The position numbers and the translations under genes were made by a program. From Bretschneidera sinensis (lineage: Eukaryota; Streptophyta; Magnoliopsida; Brassicales; Akaniaceae), in the NCBI GenBank assembly GCA_023935145.1, contig CM043702.1, positions 79,484,320-79,548,319 of the forward strand: DNA of 64,000 nucleotides. Reading direction: 5' to 3'. Positions 10,822 to 22,129 of this stretch are shown piece by piece (position 1 is the first letter of the stretch; every line of letters starts with the position of its first letter). The notes beneath the pieces were generated by a model. That model did not search any database and had not been told where the DNA came from. It saw only the letters and a list, made by a program, of their open reading frames with translations.

Positions 10822-13800
10822 TCATTCTGTAACATTTTCCCGAATGAAATGATACCGAACATCCATGTACTTTGTCCTCTCATGGAACACCAGATTCTTA
10901 CACAAATGCAACACACTTTGGCTATCCGAATACACCACCACCTGCTCTTTTAGGACCTTTAACTCTTCCAACAACCCTTTACACCACATAGCCTCCTTAA
11001 TAGCTTCCGTTGCTGCTATGTACTTTGCTTTGGTTGTTGAGAGTGCTACCACCAACTGCAACTAAGCCTTCTAACTTATACAACATCTGTTTTAAGTTGA
11101 AAAAGTATGAGGCTTCAACCTTTCTAGCCTTCTAACTTCTTTTGAGCATGACCAAGATCCTTCATCTCAAACTCCGAACTGAGTTGAGACTTCAACCTTT
11201 CTATCCTCTCCTTGCTGCTACCAACCAACAGCATATCATTAACATAGATGAGGATAATCACCATTTCCTCCACCTTGTGACCTTTGAGTACAAGCACAAA
11301 TCATAGTAGCTCCTCATGAAACCCAAGCTAGTTACAAAGGAATCGAACCTCTAATTCCATTGCCAAGGTGACTACTTCAGGCCATAGAGAGATTTCTTCA
11401 ATTTGCACACCAAATCCCCCTGCCTTCCTATCTCATAGCCTTCGGGTTATCTCATGTAGGTGGTCTCATCAAGCTCTCCATGTAAGAACGTTGTCTTCAC
11501 ATCCGTTTGCTCAATCTCCCAATTAAATTGGACCACCATAGCTAAAACTATCCTTATCGTCTTGTATTTCTCAACCGGTGAGAAAATTTCTGTGAAATCT
11601 ATGCCTTCTCTTTGTGTGAACCCCTTCACCACTAGTCTAGTCTTATACCAGAATTTATCCCCTGGAGTGTTACCTTCTTTGATCTTGTAAATCCACTTAC
11701 AATCCACAACTCTCTGTTTTTCTGGTTTAGGCACCAATTCCCAAGAGTTGTTCTTCCTCAAAGAATGCATTTCCTCCTCCATAGCTAGCTTCCATCTTGA
11801 TGAATCCTTACATCCCATGGCATCAATGTAAGTTTTTATTTCATAGTTGATTATCCCTTATTCTGAATAAGGAGCGGCTGCATTAGCATATGCAAAACCA
11901 CATCTCAAAGGTGGTCTGATCTGCCTCATTTCTCGGTCTCTTGTGAGCTGATAATCATTCCTATTTGGTGCATCATCTCCTTCTAGATCAGCCTCCTCTT
12001 GAGTATCTTGAGCTTGGCCTTCATCAATGGGCTCTACCTGATCCGAACCCTCTTGCCTTCCTTGCTCTACCTGAACTGAATTTTCTTTGATGCTATGCTC
12101 TACATAAACCGGGCTGGTTTGCTCATTTTCCCCTACAAGGTTAGTTTTCTCCAAATAGGGAAATAATATCTCATTAAAAATGACATCCTTACTTATTATG
12201 AGTTTAGTTCATTTTGGCTCTAAGGACCACAATCTATACCCCTTAACTCATTCACCATATCCTAGAAACACACACTTTCTAGACCTTGGGCTAAGTTTAT
12301 CATCATTTTGATGTTCAAACGTAGCACATCCAAAAGTTCTAAGGTTACTTAACCCAGGGGGTTTTCCACTCCACATCTCCTCGGGAGTCTTAAGATCCAA
12401 AGCTTTAGAGGCTGATCTATTAACCAAGTACGCAGCAGTAGACACAGCTTCCTCCCAAAAACACTTGGGTAAACCGGAGCCAATAATCATGCACCTAACC
12501 TTGTCTAAAAGGGTCCTATTCATCCTCTCAGCAACTCCATTTTACTGAGGGGTTTTCACAACCATTCTATGTCTTAGAATCCCATTTAACTCACAAAATT
12601 TGTCAAAATCCTGATTGCAAAATTCTAAGCCATTATCGGTTCTCAAAACCTTAACTACCTTGCCCATTTGAGTTTCCAACAACTTTTTCCACACCAAAAA
12701 CTTATTCAAAGCATCTGATTTATTTTTAAGCAAATAAACCCAAACCTTTCTAGAATAGTCATCAATCAAAGAAAGAAAGTAAAGATTACCTCATTGTGTT
12801 GGTGTTCTTGCTGGCCCCCAAAGATCGGCATGAATCTAGTTAAGAATACCCTTTGATTTGTGCAATCTGGTGTTAAAGCTAACCCGATGTTGCTTCCCAA
12901 GAACACAACTCTCGCAGAAATCAAGTTTTTCTACCTTGTCACCATCAAGTAAACCATCTTTGCTGAGAACTTATAGCCCCTTTTCGCTCATATATCCTAA
13001 GCGATTGTGCCAAAAAACTACCTTATCAATCTCAACCATCAATTTTACTACTTGATCCTTGATGTCCGTCTCTCCAATCATCTCATAAAGACCATCCTTT
13101 TATCGTTGCTTTGATCACCACCAAGACTCCCTTGGTTACCTTCATCTTTCTTCCCTCTGCTTTGTATGTGTACCCCATAGAATCTAGTTGCCCCAGTGAG
13201 ATCAAATTTCTTCTCAAATCCGGAAGATATCTCACATTCCACAACAACATTGTAAGTCCATCAAACATCCTCAATTGAATGTCTCCTATGCCCCTCACTT
13301 GGCAAGAAGTATTGTTCCCCAAGAAAATCTTTCCTTCATTAGTTTTCTTGAAATTCTTGAACCAATCATAGTGAGGACTTATGTGATAAGTGCACCCAAA
13401 ATCCAAGATCCATTTCTCGCTGCTTTGCCTCTCGCTCACATTTGAGCACACAATAAGAACATCATCATCTTACTGTTCTCCCTTGGCAATTGAAGCCTCT
13501 CCATTGTTGGTATGGCCTCTTCCTTTCTCATCCTTTATCATCTTCTTGCAATCTCTCTTGAAATGGCCCTCCTTATTGTAGTAATAGCATCGCTTTCCTC
13601 TAAAATTCGGTTTAGAATGCGATCTTCCATGGCTTTGACCTCTACCCTTTGGTTTGTCCTAGTAGTTGCCATAGATTTTGCTGTCATTCCAAGTTGCAAG
13701 CCTTCCTCTAACGAACAGACCTTCTCCACTTGATCCTTCCCTCGTCTTGGCTTTGAAATCACGAGCCTTTATAAGCATTAATCACAATTTCTTTAGTTAG

Positions 13801-14304
13801 TGTATCTCTTCCATATTCAATAGAATTAATCAAGCTTTCAAAATAATTGGGAAGAGAATTCAACAATATAACAACCAATTGTTCATCCGAGAATGTTATA
13901 CTACAACTAGTCAAATCTTGAACTAGTTTATTAAATGTATCAAGATTATCTTGCAACACTTTATTAGGATCCATTTTAAAAGCAAAGATATGTTTTAGAA
14001 GATAGATTTTATTAGGGAGAGTTTTAGTAAGAAACAACTCATCTAGTTTCTTCCAAATGACAGCTGGATCTTCTGAATCTCCACATTCCCTTATCACAAT
14101 ATCCGACATGTGCAGAAAGATGGTGCTATATGCCATCTTCTTCATCTCATTCCGCTGGAGCTCAGTGATACTTGCTGGAAAATCGTCATCTTCTCCAATC
14201 GCCAAGTCCACCTTTTGTTGCATAAGAACCGCCTTGATTTTCCACTTCCAAAGGGCAAAGTCTCCCTTTTCATCAAACTTCTCAACAATGAAGTTTGAAC
14301 CCAT
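10822..14304 (-). pseudogene. Copia gag-pol, broken
   Basis: Minus-strand order: gag start MGSNFIVEKFDEKGDF at 14304 with a UBN2-like gag domain to about 13760; zinc knuckle CYYYNKEGHFKRDC near 13600, whose second Cys is Tyr; protease region with WILDFGCTYH near 13410, where the usual D-S-G core is D-F-G; GAG-pre-integrase and integrase at 13085-12248 with HADLWGP, RTDNG and a stop just before NGVAERMN; RT start at 11818 with QTDVKTTFLHGEL; then a frameshift into YVND, where YVDD is expected; and RNase H at 11061-10822 with a STTKAKYIAATEA block. Much of the late RT and early RNase H region is missing compared with the usual length. It is non-functional. Confidence 0.9.
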
Positions 14305-14500
14305 CTTGTAGGAAAAAATCCCAAGATTTATGCAGCACCCACAATTGCTTCCAAACTTCTTCTCCCCAACTTCTAAACTTCAAGAACCCGATCAGATCTT
14401 GATCCCAACACCGTTCTTGAACCTCAAGAACCCAATCAAATCTTGATCCCAACTCCGTTCTTGAATCACCCAAGAAGTTTCCTTTGATTCTTAGAGTCTT

Positions 14501-14553
14501 GCTCTAATACCACTGTTCTAGCTCTGAGAGCACTGTTCTAGCTCTGATGCCAC
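14501..14553 (-). promoter_or_regulatory. Primer-binding site with two extra upstream copies
   Basis: Minus-strand TGGCATCAGAGC (14541-14552), one base from the 5' LTR, is a one-change version of the initiator-Met primer site TGGTATCAGAGC. The same 20 bp unit is repeated in tandem at 14521-14540 and 14501-14520, in the forms GTGCTCTCAGAGC and GTGGTATTAGAGC, so three primer-site-like motifs lie in a row at exact 20 bp spacing. Confidence 0.75.
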
Positions 14554-15330
14554 TATTGAAAATCACCTAAGAATCCCAGGTTGTGATCTTCAAACCCCCA
14601 AATCTAGAATGATTTGTACCAAGACAAGAATCATACCACTAAAGAGAAAATATAAGCAATTGTTATCGAGGTTCAGCAAATTGCCTACGTCTCCGTGAGC
14701 TCCTCCGAGCTCTCTGCACTAAACCAATGGGGTTCTTACAATTACAGCAACACCTCCTCAAGAACTATGTGTTATTGATGAATGAAAGAAGAGAATAGAA
14801 AGAGATAAGAATTAAGTGTTTCCTTGGAATTTTCCCTATGAAAATTCCAATTACAAAGCCCTACAACCCAATCTTGAATACTCTCTCTCACTAGAAACAC
14901 CTCTGAAGATTTGAGAGCCTTTCTCTCTAAACACCAGCCACTCTTGGAATGAGACTTCTTCTCATGTTTCTTCCTTGTTTCTCTTTTTTTGTTATTGCTC
15001 CTAGATAACCCTTTATATAGAGCAATAACTTCCTTAACCAACTTAAAGTCAATCTCAACCCTTAGATCTTGAGAACCAAACAATGATGGCCCTCTTAGCG
15101 GTCTGAGTGAACCTGTGCACTTTAATCAAAACCAACGCACCAGTAAGAGAAGCTGAAAAATAGGTGTCAGGTGTGCTTTGCGCTGCGGCGTAGAACAAGG
15201 CAAGCCATGGTGCACAACAGGGGAAAAGCCTTCAGTTGCTAGTGGTCGCGACGCACCAAGCCTGTGCCGTGGCGCCAAGGCCTGAAGATGAAAAACTTCA
15301 CCCTTTAATTCTTAGACAAAATTCCCAACA
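14554..15330 (-). repeat. 5' LTR of the minus-strand copia
   Basis: 777 bp, aligned with 9802-10623. On the minus strand it opens TGTTGGGAATTTTGTCTAAG. A possible TATA motif (minus-strand CTATATAAAGG near 15012-15022) is kept in both LTRs. Confidence 0.9.
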
Positions 15331-17106
15331 TAGACCAAAAAGGGGAACGAGAAAAGAAAATGAGTTATAAGTATAGTTAAGTCAAGAGAGTAATTCAAGT
15401 GCATAAAGGTTTATTAGAAAGACAATGGTGGAATAAAAAAGCAAAGATATTATAGTTTGATGAGCTAACGATAAGAGTTGAGTAAGAAATAAGGAAATCT
15501 ATGGTACTATCCAGTTGTTGCAAAAAGAGAGAGATAGAAATTTTAAAAGATGAGAAAAGTTGTGGGGTGCTTGTGTTAAAGGGAGATGGAATAACTCGGT
15601 AAGATTAATGAATGAGATATCAAGTAAGAAGTTGAGGGTTTATTTATTTGAGTATTAAAACTTGTGGATTTGCACTTGATTAATGTTCAATTGAAATTTT
15701 TTTAGTATAGTTTTGAAAGGTGTGAAGCTATTGATAATATTGGAGATGAAATAGTTAAAAAGAAAAGAGGAATAAAAATGTAAGAGGATGAGCTGGGGAA
15801 GAGATGAAAGTCCAAGGTTTAAAAGAAAAGAATACGTATGAATTGAGATGTTACATGTTCGAACTAATGGAAAGTTGAGATTTTTGGGAAGCTGTTCATT
15901 TGAAGAATTCGAAATGAGAGATAAGTAATGTAAGAATTATAGCAATTACAAGACAATAGATATAAAGACGTTTTTAGAAATTCTTAGGGTGAAGAGTTAG
16001 ATAAACTGTATCTTTAAGAGTTTTCTAAGTAAGAGAATCACTAATTGGGCATGAAGTGTAGAGTATATAACATGGGGGATGAGTAGAAGATTCAAACTAG
16101 GAAAATATGTAAAGAAGTGGAAAAGTTTTAAAAGAATGGGAAGTTGAAATATGATCAACACCAAAAGAAAAGCTTATGTAGTAAAAATCATTGGGGAGTT
16201 TAAGTAGAAGTCAAGGACAAATTAAACACATTATAATTGAAAAAAACTAGGTAACAAAGTTAGAAGAGAGACTTGTAAAATGGAAATGATTGGTTCGTTA
16301 AATATTCAAGCGATCTTATGAATTGGTTTACGACGTATTTATGGTTGTTAAGGTGAGACTAATCAAATTGGAGTTGTAGTGGGGAGTAACATGCTTAACT
16401 ATTATTATTATGATGAGTTATATAAGAGTTTAATGGTAAACAAACATTGGTTGGCGGTGGATAAGTTAAAATTTAAATTGAAATAATAAGTGAGGAAATT
16501 TGATTAGAGCTAAAAGACGCGTTGAGAAAAGAGAGTGAATTTCTGAATGATGAGAGGAAGTGATTAGTCGATAAATGGCTTGGTGAAGAGATATATTAAG
16601 GGAGATACATGATTAGGTCTTACTGTATTTGAGGTCCTTGAAGCATGAAGTCAAGATATAAATTAATGGATTAAAAAGGGAACACAAGATGGTAAAAATT
16701 TTAGTTTTGAAGTCCAAGAGCAAAAGAAGGATGTAAAAAGGAAGTGAAGTTGAGAATTACTTTTGTTTAAGAATGTTTGGTTTAAGGGACTAATATGATG
16801 AATCAAATGGAGGAGAATATAATCAAATTTGAGGATGAATAACTGATAAAAAGAGTTTTTAATAAGATCAGATGGAGTTTATTAAAATGATACGTTAGAT
16901 CGTTATAGTGATTAATTAGTTAGTTGGCAACAATATGGAGAAAGTTCAAGTTAATTGTGAAATAGAAATTTAAACTTATAATGGAAAATCTTGAAGAAAA
17001 TGGAAAATATGAGGAGTACACTTGATAATATGAGATGGACTGGGAAAGTGTTAATCTTGATGTTCTAGGACCTTGTTGAGGAAATTTCGAGGACAAAATT
17101 TTTATT
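15331..17106 (+). other. C-depleted non-coding interior of the gypsy-like element, right part
   Basis: Continues the interior after the copia insertion. No domain could be read. It has the same strong lack of C on this strand (4 C against 19 G in 16501-16560). A faint acidic peptide just before the 3' end might be a decayed chromodomain tail, but this is too weak to call. Confidence 0.55.
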
Positions 17107-17119
17107 AGTGGGGGAGAAT
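17107..17119 (+). other. Polypurine tract of the gypsy-like element
   Basis: AGTGGGGGAGAAT lies immediately before the 3' LTR start TGTAGAGG, preceded by TTTCGAGGACAAAATTT. Confidence 0.8.
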
Positions 17120-17874
17120 TGTAGAGGCTAGTACCTTAATTAGAATATATTAATTTCGAAGTTTCACTTCGATACATTTTTAGTATACTTGTTTAGTTTT
17201 GCGTCATAATTAATTCGTACTTGAACATATGAACTTAGAAATAACTAAATAAAATGAGATTCAAATATTAAAAGATATCTTAGGGAGATATTGGAATTTT
17301 AAAGAGTTTAGGGTAATTTGTTCGAGAGATGTTAATAGGAGGGCTGGTTGTGCAATTAAGCAAAAATTTGGGTATAAATAGGATGAGAGAGGGAGAGAAG
17401 ACCAACATTTGTGCTGGAATTCTCTAGAAGAGCCGAGAGAGAGGAGAAAAAGAGAAGAGAAAAAGAGAAAAAGAGAAGAGGAGAAGAAAGAGAGGAAGAG
17501 AAAGGAAAAATATGGAGGTTTCTTGCAAAAACCTAAGGTAAGACTTCTTCTTCTTCATTTCCTAAGTATTAAACATTTCTATGAGACTAAGATTTTGAGT
17601 TTTTGGTTTTGAATTTGAAGAATTTCCTAAGAAAAGTTTGAGAAAAATGGTTGTTTCAAGGAAAATAGGTTTTGTGTTAGGTTTGAAATTTTGCTTTAAG
17701 CAGTGTAAAGTTTTTTTATTTAAAACCCTTAAGAACTTGCATTTTGAATTGATTGGAAGTCCCTTGAAAGATAAGTGAAAATTTTTGAAGAAAAAAAGTG
17801 TTTTTCGTTTAACATTTATGGATTTTAGACTAGACAGTTGACTGTCCTGTGTGCATAGTCGACTATGTAGCCTT
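17120..17874 (+). repeat. 3' LTR of the gypsy-like element, left piece
   Basis: Matches 6681 onward, including TATAAATAG at 17373-17381, and is interrupted at GCCTT (17870-17874) by the plus-strand copia. It continues at 23160. Confidence 0.85.
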
Positions 17875-18648
17875 TGTTGGTATTTGTCTAAGGTTTAAAC
17901 ATGTCCAAACATGGTTCAAAGATTGTTAAAGTCTAAATCAAGGTTGGAGGATTAAATTTCAGCATGTTAAAAGACTGAACACATGTGTGTGCATCACTTT
18001 GGAGCAAGGTAAGGGTAGGCACACTAGTGTGTGCACTTCAGCATAGAAGCTGAAAAAGTGTGCGCATTGCTGTGTGAAGGGGCAGCATCAATGTGCACCG
18101 CACTGCCCCTTCACCAGCACTGCACTGCATAGAATGGAGGCTTCCTGAAGTGCGCCAGCATCACACCGCTCCTCACTAGCGCTGCACCACCCAGAATGTG
18201 TTGCAAGTGTGCTTTGCCCAGTGCCGCACCGCCCCTTGTTGAGCGCCTAGGTGCTAGGCACACCAAAGCACACATGGACAGCTTTCTTAAACCCCCTCTT
18301 AGGTGTGTGGTTGCAAGGTTAAAATGCACAACACCACTTAGGATTGATGGAGGGCCATGGTTAAGTGGTAATCAAGATCTGAGAGTGGAGATTGACTCAC
18401 AAGAACTTGTGCTTCTTGAAGAGGATTGCTGTAAGTGTAAAGAGCCATTGATTTAGTGTAGAGAGTTCGGAGGAACTCATGGGGATGTAGACACATTGCC
18501 GAACCTCAATAACAATTGCTTGTCTTCTTTCTTTCTTTGATTTTTCCTGTTCCTGTTTTCGATTGCTGTATTTCTTTCTATAAGTCATTCTAGACTTGAG
18601 TGTTTGCAAGATCACCACCTGGGCATCTTGTCAAGGTGATTTCCAACA
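17875..18648 (+). repeat. 5' LTR of the plus-strand copia, promoter segment deleted
   Basis: 774 bp, starting TGTTGGTATTTGTC and ending TTTCCAACA. Against the 1025 bp 3' LTR it lacks about 252 bp between two CAAGAA motifs (22654-22659 and 22906-22911 in the 3' LTR), which are fused at 18400-18405. The missing part holds the only clear TATA box. A GC-rich block of repeated GCACCRCCC-type motifs lies at about 18085-18240. Confidence 0.9.
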
Positions 18649-18649
18649 G

Positions 18650-18705
18650 TGGTATCAGAGCTAGCACAACTGGGTATCGGAGCAAGAACAAGAAGGTAAC
18701 GGAGC
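18650..18705 (+). promoter_or_regulatory. Primer-binding site with two extra downstream copies
   Basis: TGGTATCAGAGC at 18650-18661 is the canonical initiator-Met primer site one base after the LTR. Related motifs GGTATCGGAGC (18673-18683) and GGTAACGGAGC (18695-18705) follow at 22 bp intervals. The sister element has the same threefold arrangement at 20 bp spacing. Confidence 0.75.
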
Positions 18706-18895
18706 CAAGACTCCAAGAATCAAATGTCAACTTCTTGGGTGATTCAAGAACAGAGTAAAGGTCAACATCAGATCATGTTCTTGAGGGTGATTCAAGAACG
18801 GTGTTAAGATTCATCTTCGATCGGGTTCTTGAGGTTTAGAAAAAGTTGGAAAGCATTTGTGGGTACTGCATAAATCAAGGGATCATCTGCGCAAG

Positions 18896-21800
18896 ATGGG
18901 TTCCAATTTCAGTATTGAGAAGTTATGGAAAGGGAGATTTTTCCCTATGGAAGTGGAAGATCAAGGCGGTTCTAGTGCAACAGAAAGTGAACTTGGCTAT
19001 TGGAGAAGATGATGCTTTTACAGCAAGTGTCACGGAGGACCAGCAAGTTGAGATGAAGAAGATAGCTTACAACACCATCTTCTTGCACATGTCGGATAAT
19101 GTCACAAGGGAGTGCGAAGACTTGGAAGATCTAGCGGCAATATGGAAGAAACTATATGAGTTGTTTCTTGCCAAGACTCTCCCTAATAAGAGGTATCTTC
19201 GTAAACGAATCTTTGCTTTTAAATTTGATCCTAATAAAGAGTTGCAAGAAAATCTTGGTGCCAAGATAAGGAGTGCATCAAGTGGTAAAGGGCTATTCTT
19301 TAAAAGAAGGCTAGCAACTCGTTCTGGCAGCAACCATGGCTACTACCAGGACAGAGGTAGAGGTGAAAGCCATGGGAGAATGCATTCCAAACTGAGATTT
19401 GGAGGGAAGAGTTGCTACTACTGCCATAAGGAGGGTTATGTCAAGAAAGATTGCAAGAAGATGACAAGGGATATAGGAGGAAGCTATACCAAGAATGGAG
19501 AGGCTTCGGTTGCCCAAACAGAATAACGAGATGGTGATGTTCTTGTTGTGTGCTCGGATGTGAGCAAGGGGTAAGAAGGTAGTGGGAAATGGATCTTGGA
19601 TACCAGGTGCACTCATCACATGTGCCCTCACCGGAGTTGGTTAAAGAATTTCAAGGAAACCAATGATGAAAGGGTTTTATTAGGGAATGATATTTCTTAC
19701 CAAGTGAGGGGCACGGGAGACATCTAGGTGAGGATGTTTGATGGAATGACTAGGCTGCTGAAAGATGTGAGATATCTCCCAGATTTGAGGAGGAATTTGA
19801 TCTCATTAGTGCAACTAGATTCCATGGGATACACATGCAAGATAGAGGGAGGAAAGATCAAGGTGGCCAAGGGATCTTTGGTAGTGATCAAGGCAGCAAG
19901 AAACGATGGACTCTATGAGATGATCGATGAGACAGAAATCAATGATCAAGCAGCAAGCTTGATGGCTGAGATGGATAGGGCAGCCCTTTGGCACACTCGC
20001 TTGGGACACATGAGCGAAAAGGGTTTGCAAGTTCTTAGCAAGGATGGTCTACTTGGTGGTGACAAAGTAGAGAAACTTGATTTCTGTGAGTGTTATGTTC
20101 TTGAGAAGCAACACCGGGTCAGCTTCAACACCGGAGTGCACAAGTCTAAGGACATTCTTGACTACATTCATGCGGACCTTTGGGGACCAGTAAAGACACC
20201 AACACAGGGAGGTAACATTTACTTTTTGTCTTTAATTGATGATTATTCAAGAAGAATGTGGGTTTATTTGCTTAAAAATAAATCAGATGCCTTGAATAAA
20301 TTAGTGGTGTGGAAAGGGCTGGTAGAGACTCAAATAGGTAGAATAGTTAAGGGGATAAGAACCGATAATGACTTAGAAATTTTTATCCAAGAACTTGATC
20401 AATTCTGTAGGTTAAATGGGATTCTAAGACATAGGACGGGTGTGCAAACCTCTCAGCAAAGTGGAGTTGCTGAAAGAATGAATAGAACCCTTATGGAAAA
20501 GGTTAAGTGCATGCTAATAGGATCCGGTTTACCAAAATATTTTTGGGGAGAAGCTGTGGCTACAGCTTCATACTTGGTAAATAGATCACCCTCTAGAGCT
20601 TTAGAGCTTAAGACTCCTATGGAGATGTGGAGTGGAAAACCCCCTGAATTAAGCAACCTTAGGACTTTTGGGTGTGCAGCATATGCACATCAAAAGGAGG
20701 ATAAACTTAGCCCAGGATCTAGAAAATGTGTATTTCTAGGATATGGTGAAGGGGTTAAGGGATATAGGTTGTGGTCCTTAGAAAAGAAGGGCATGGAACT
20801 TATTATAAGTAGGGATGTTATTTTTAATGAATTGTTATTTCCCTACTTGGAGAAAACTAACCATGCAGAGGCTAGTGAGAAAACCAGTCCGGAAGTTGTG
20901 GAGCATCGCATCAAGGAGAACTCGGTTCAGGTAGAGCAAAGGAGTCAAGAGGGTTCGGACCAGGTAGAGCCCTTAGATGAAGGCCAAGCTCAAGAAACTC
21001 AAGAAGAGCTTGATGCAGCAAGTCATAATGACTACCAGCTCACAAGAGACCGGGGAAGGAGGGTGGTTAGACCACCTTTGAGATATGGGTTTACGAATGC
21101 TAATGTAGTAGCTCCTTGGACAGAAGGAGAGGTTGAACCAGAAACTTACACAGATGCCATGGAGTGTAAGGATTCGTCAAAGTGGCAGCTGACTATGGAG
21201 CAAGAAATAGATTCTTTGAGAAAGAACAACTTTTGGGAATTGGTGAAAATTCTAGGAAAGCAGAAAGTTGTGGAATGTAAGTGCACTTACAAGATCAAAG
21301 AAGGGTACGCTCCAAGAGATGAAGTCTGGAACAAGGCTAGGCTGGTGGTGAATGGGTTCACGAGAAGAGAAGACATAGATTTCACAAGAACTTTCTCACC
21401 TGGACACAAGGTGGAGAAGATGGTGAGAATCCTCATCTATGTCAGTGATGTGTTGTTGGTTCGGAATAGTAGGAAGAGGATGGAAATTTTTACATCTAAA
21501 CTCAGTGAGGAGTTCGAGAGGAAGGATCTCAGCCTTACACAAAAGATCCTTGGGATGTGTAGAATCCAAGAAAATGAGAGAAACTGGTTTAGGGTTTCTT
21601 GGGCAATGGGTATTCTCAGCAGATTTGTGAGTAATCCCAAAAAGAAGCATTGGCTTGGGATGAAGTGGTTGCTAAGGTATTTGAAGGCTCAGTGGCAGCT
21701 GGTGGTAGCACTCATAGCAACCGAGGCAGAATGCATAGCGGCTACGGAAGCTATAAAGAAGGCTATGGGGTGCAAAGGGTTGTTGGATGAGTGGGAGGTC

Positions 21801-22049
21801 CTAAAAGAGCAGGTGGTGGTGTCTTTGGCTAGCCAAAGTGCATGGCGCTTGTGGAGGTATCTGGTGTTCCATGAGGGGACGAAGCATATGGATGATCGGT
21901 ATCATTACATTCCGAAGAATGGCATGAAAGGATGCATTCATGTTGGTAAGAAGACCATAGAGGAAAGTCCTACAGATTTAGGCGCCAAGGTTCTACCTCT
22001 AAGAAGGTCCAATCATTGCCTTGGACTTCTTAAGATTGGAGTTGGTTAA
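18896..22049 (+). pseudogene. Copia gag-pol, broken, with three internal deletions
   Basis: The gag start MGSNFSIEKL (18896) is shifted out of the main frame within 40 bases. Gag then reads KGDFSLWKWKIKAVL onward, with an in-frame gap between QENL and GAKIRS (near 19257) where the sister copy has a long extra segment. The zinc knuckle CYYCHKEGYVKKDC has Tyr for the zinc-binding His. Stops occur at 19524, near 19576 and at 19725. The protease core reads WILDTRCTHH instead of D-S-G. The integrase (about 20130-20800) keeps its acidic triad, in HADLWGP, RTDND and GVAERMN. RT is mostly missing: the text jumps from TFSPG to HKVEKMV, and the catalytic motif is YVSD. RNase H jumps from RYLKAQ to WQLVVALIATEAE. 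It is non-autonomous and dead. Confidence 0.9.
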
Positions 22050-22115
22050 TTGATGACTCAAGATGAGTTTGGATCCCGAAGCTCTCTGCACAATGGTTCA
22101 GGTTTAAACACTTAG

Positions 22116-22129
22116 ACAAAGGTAGAGAT
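22116..22129 (+). other. Polypurine tract of the plus-strand copia
   Basis: ACAAAGGTAGAGAT directly precedes the 3' LTR and matches the tract of the sister copia. Confidence 0.75.

Larger units (their letters stand above)
9802..15330 (-). mobile_element. Ty1/copia (Tork/Tnt1-like) element, minus strand
   Basis: It has two LTRs (9802-10623 and 14554-15330) with TG...CA type ends, a primer-binding site next to the right LTR, a purine tract next to the left LTR and gag-protease-integrase-RT-RNase H order on the minus strand. Flanks TAGAT (9797-9801) and TAGAC (15331-15335) are a target-site duplication with one change. The element sits in the interior of the 6681-24058 gypsy-like element and is therefore younger than it. 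Stops, frameshifts and catalytic-site changes show it is dead. Its proteins and LTR edges are clearly related to the element at 17875-23154. Confidence 0.92.

Noticed and set aside
16735..16850. Chromodomain at the gypsy 3' end
   Set aside because: Only a faint acidic text could be read, with stops; too weak to support a domain call.
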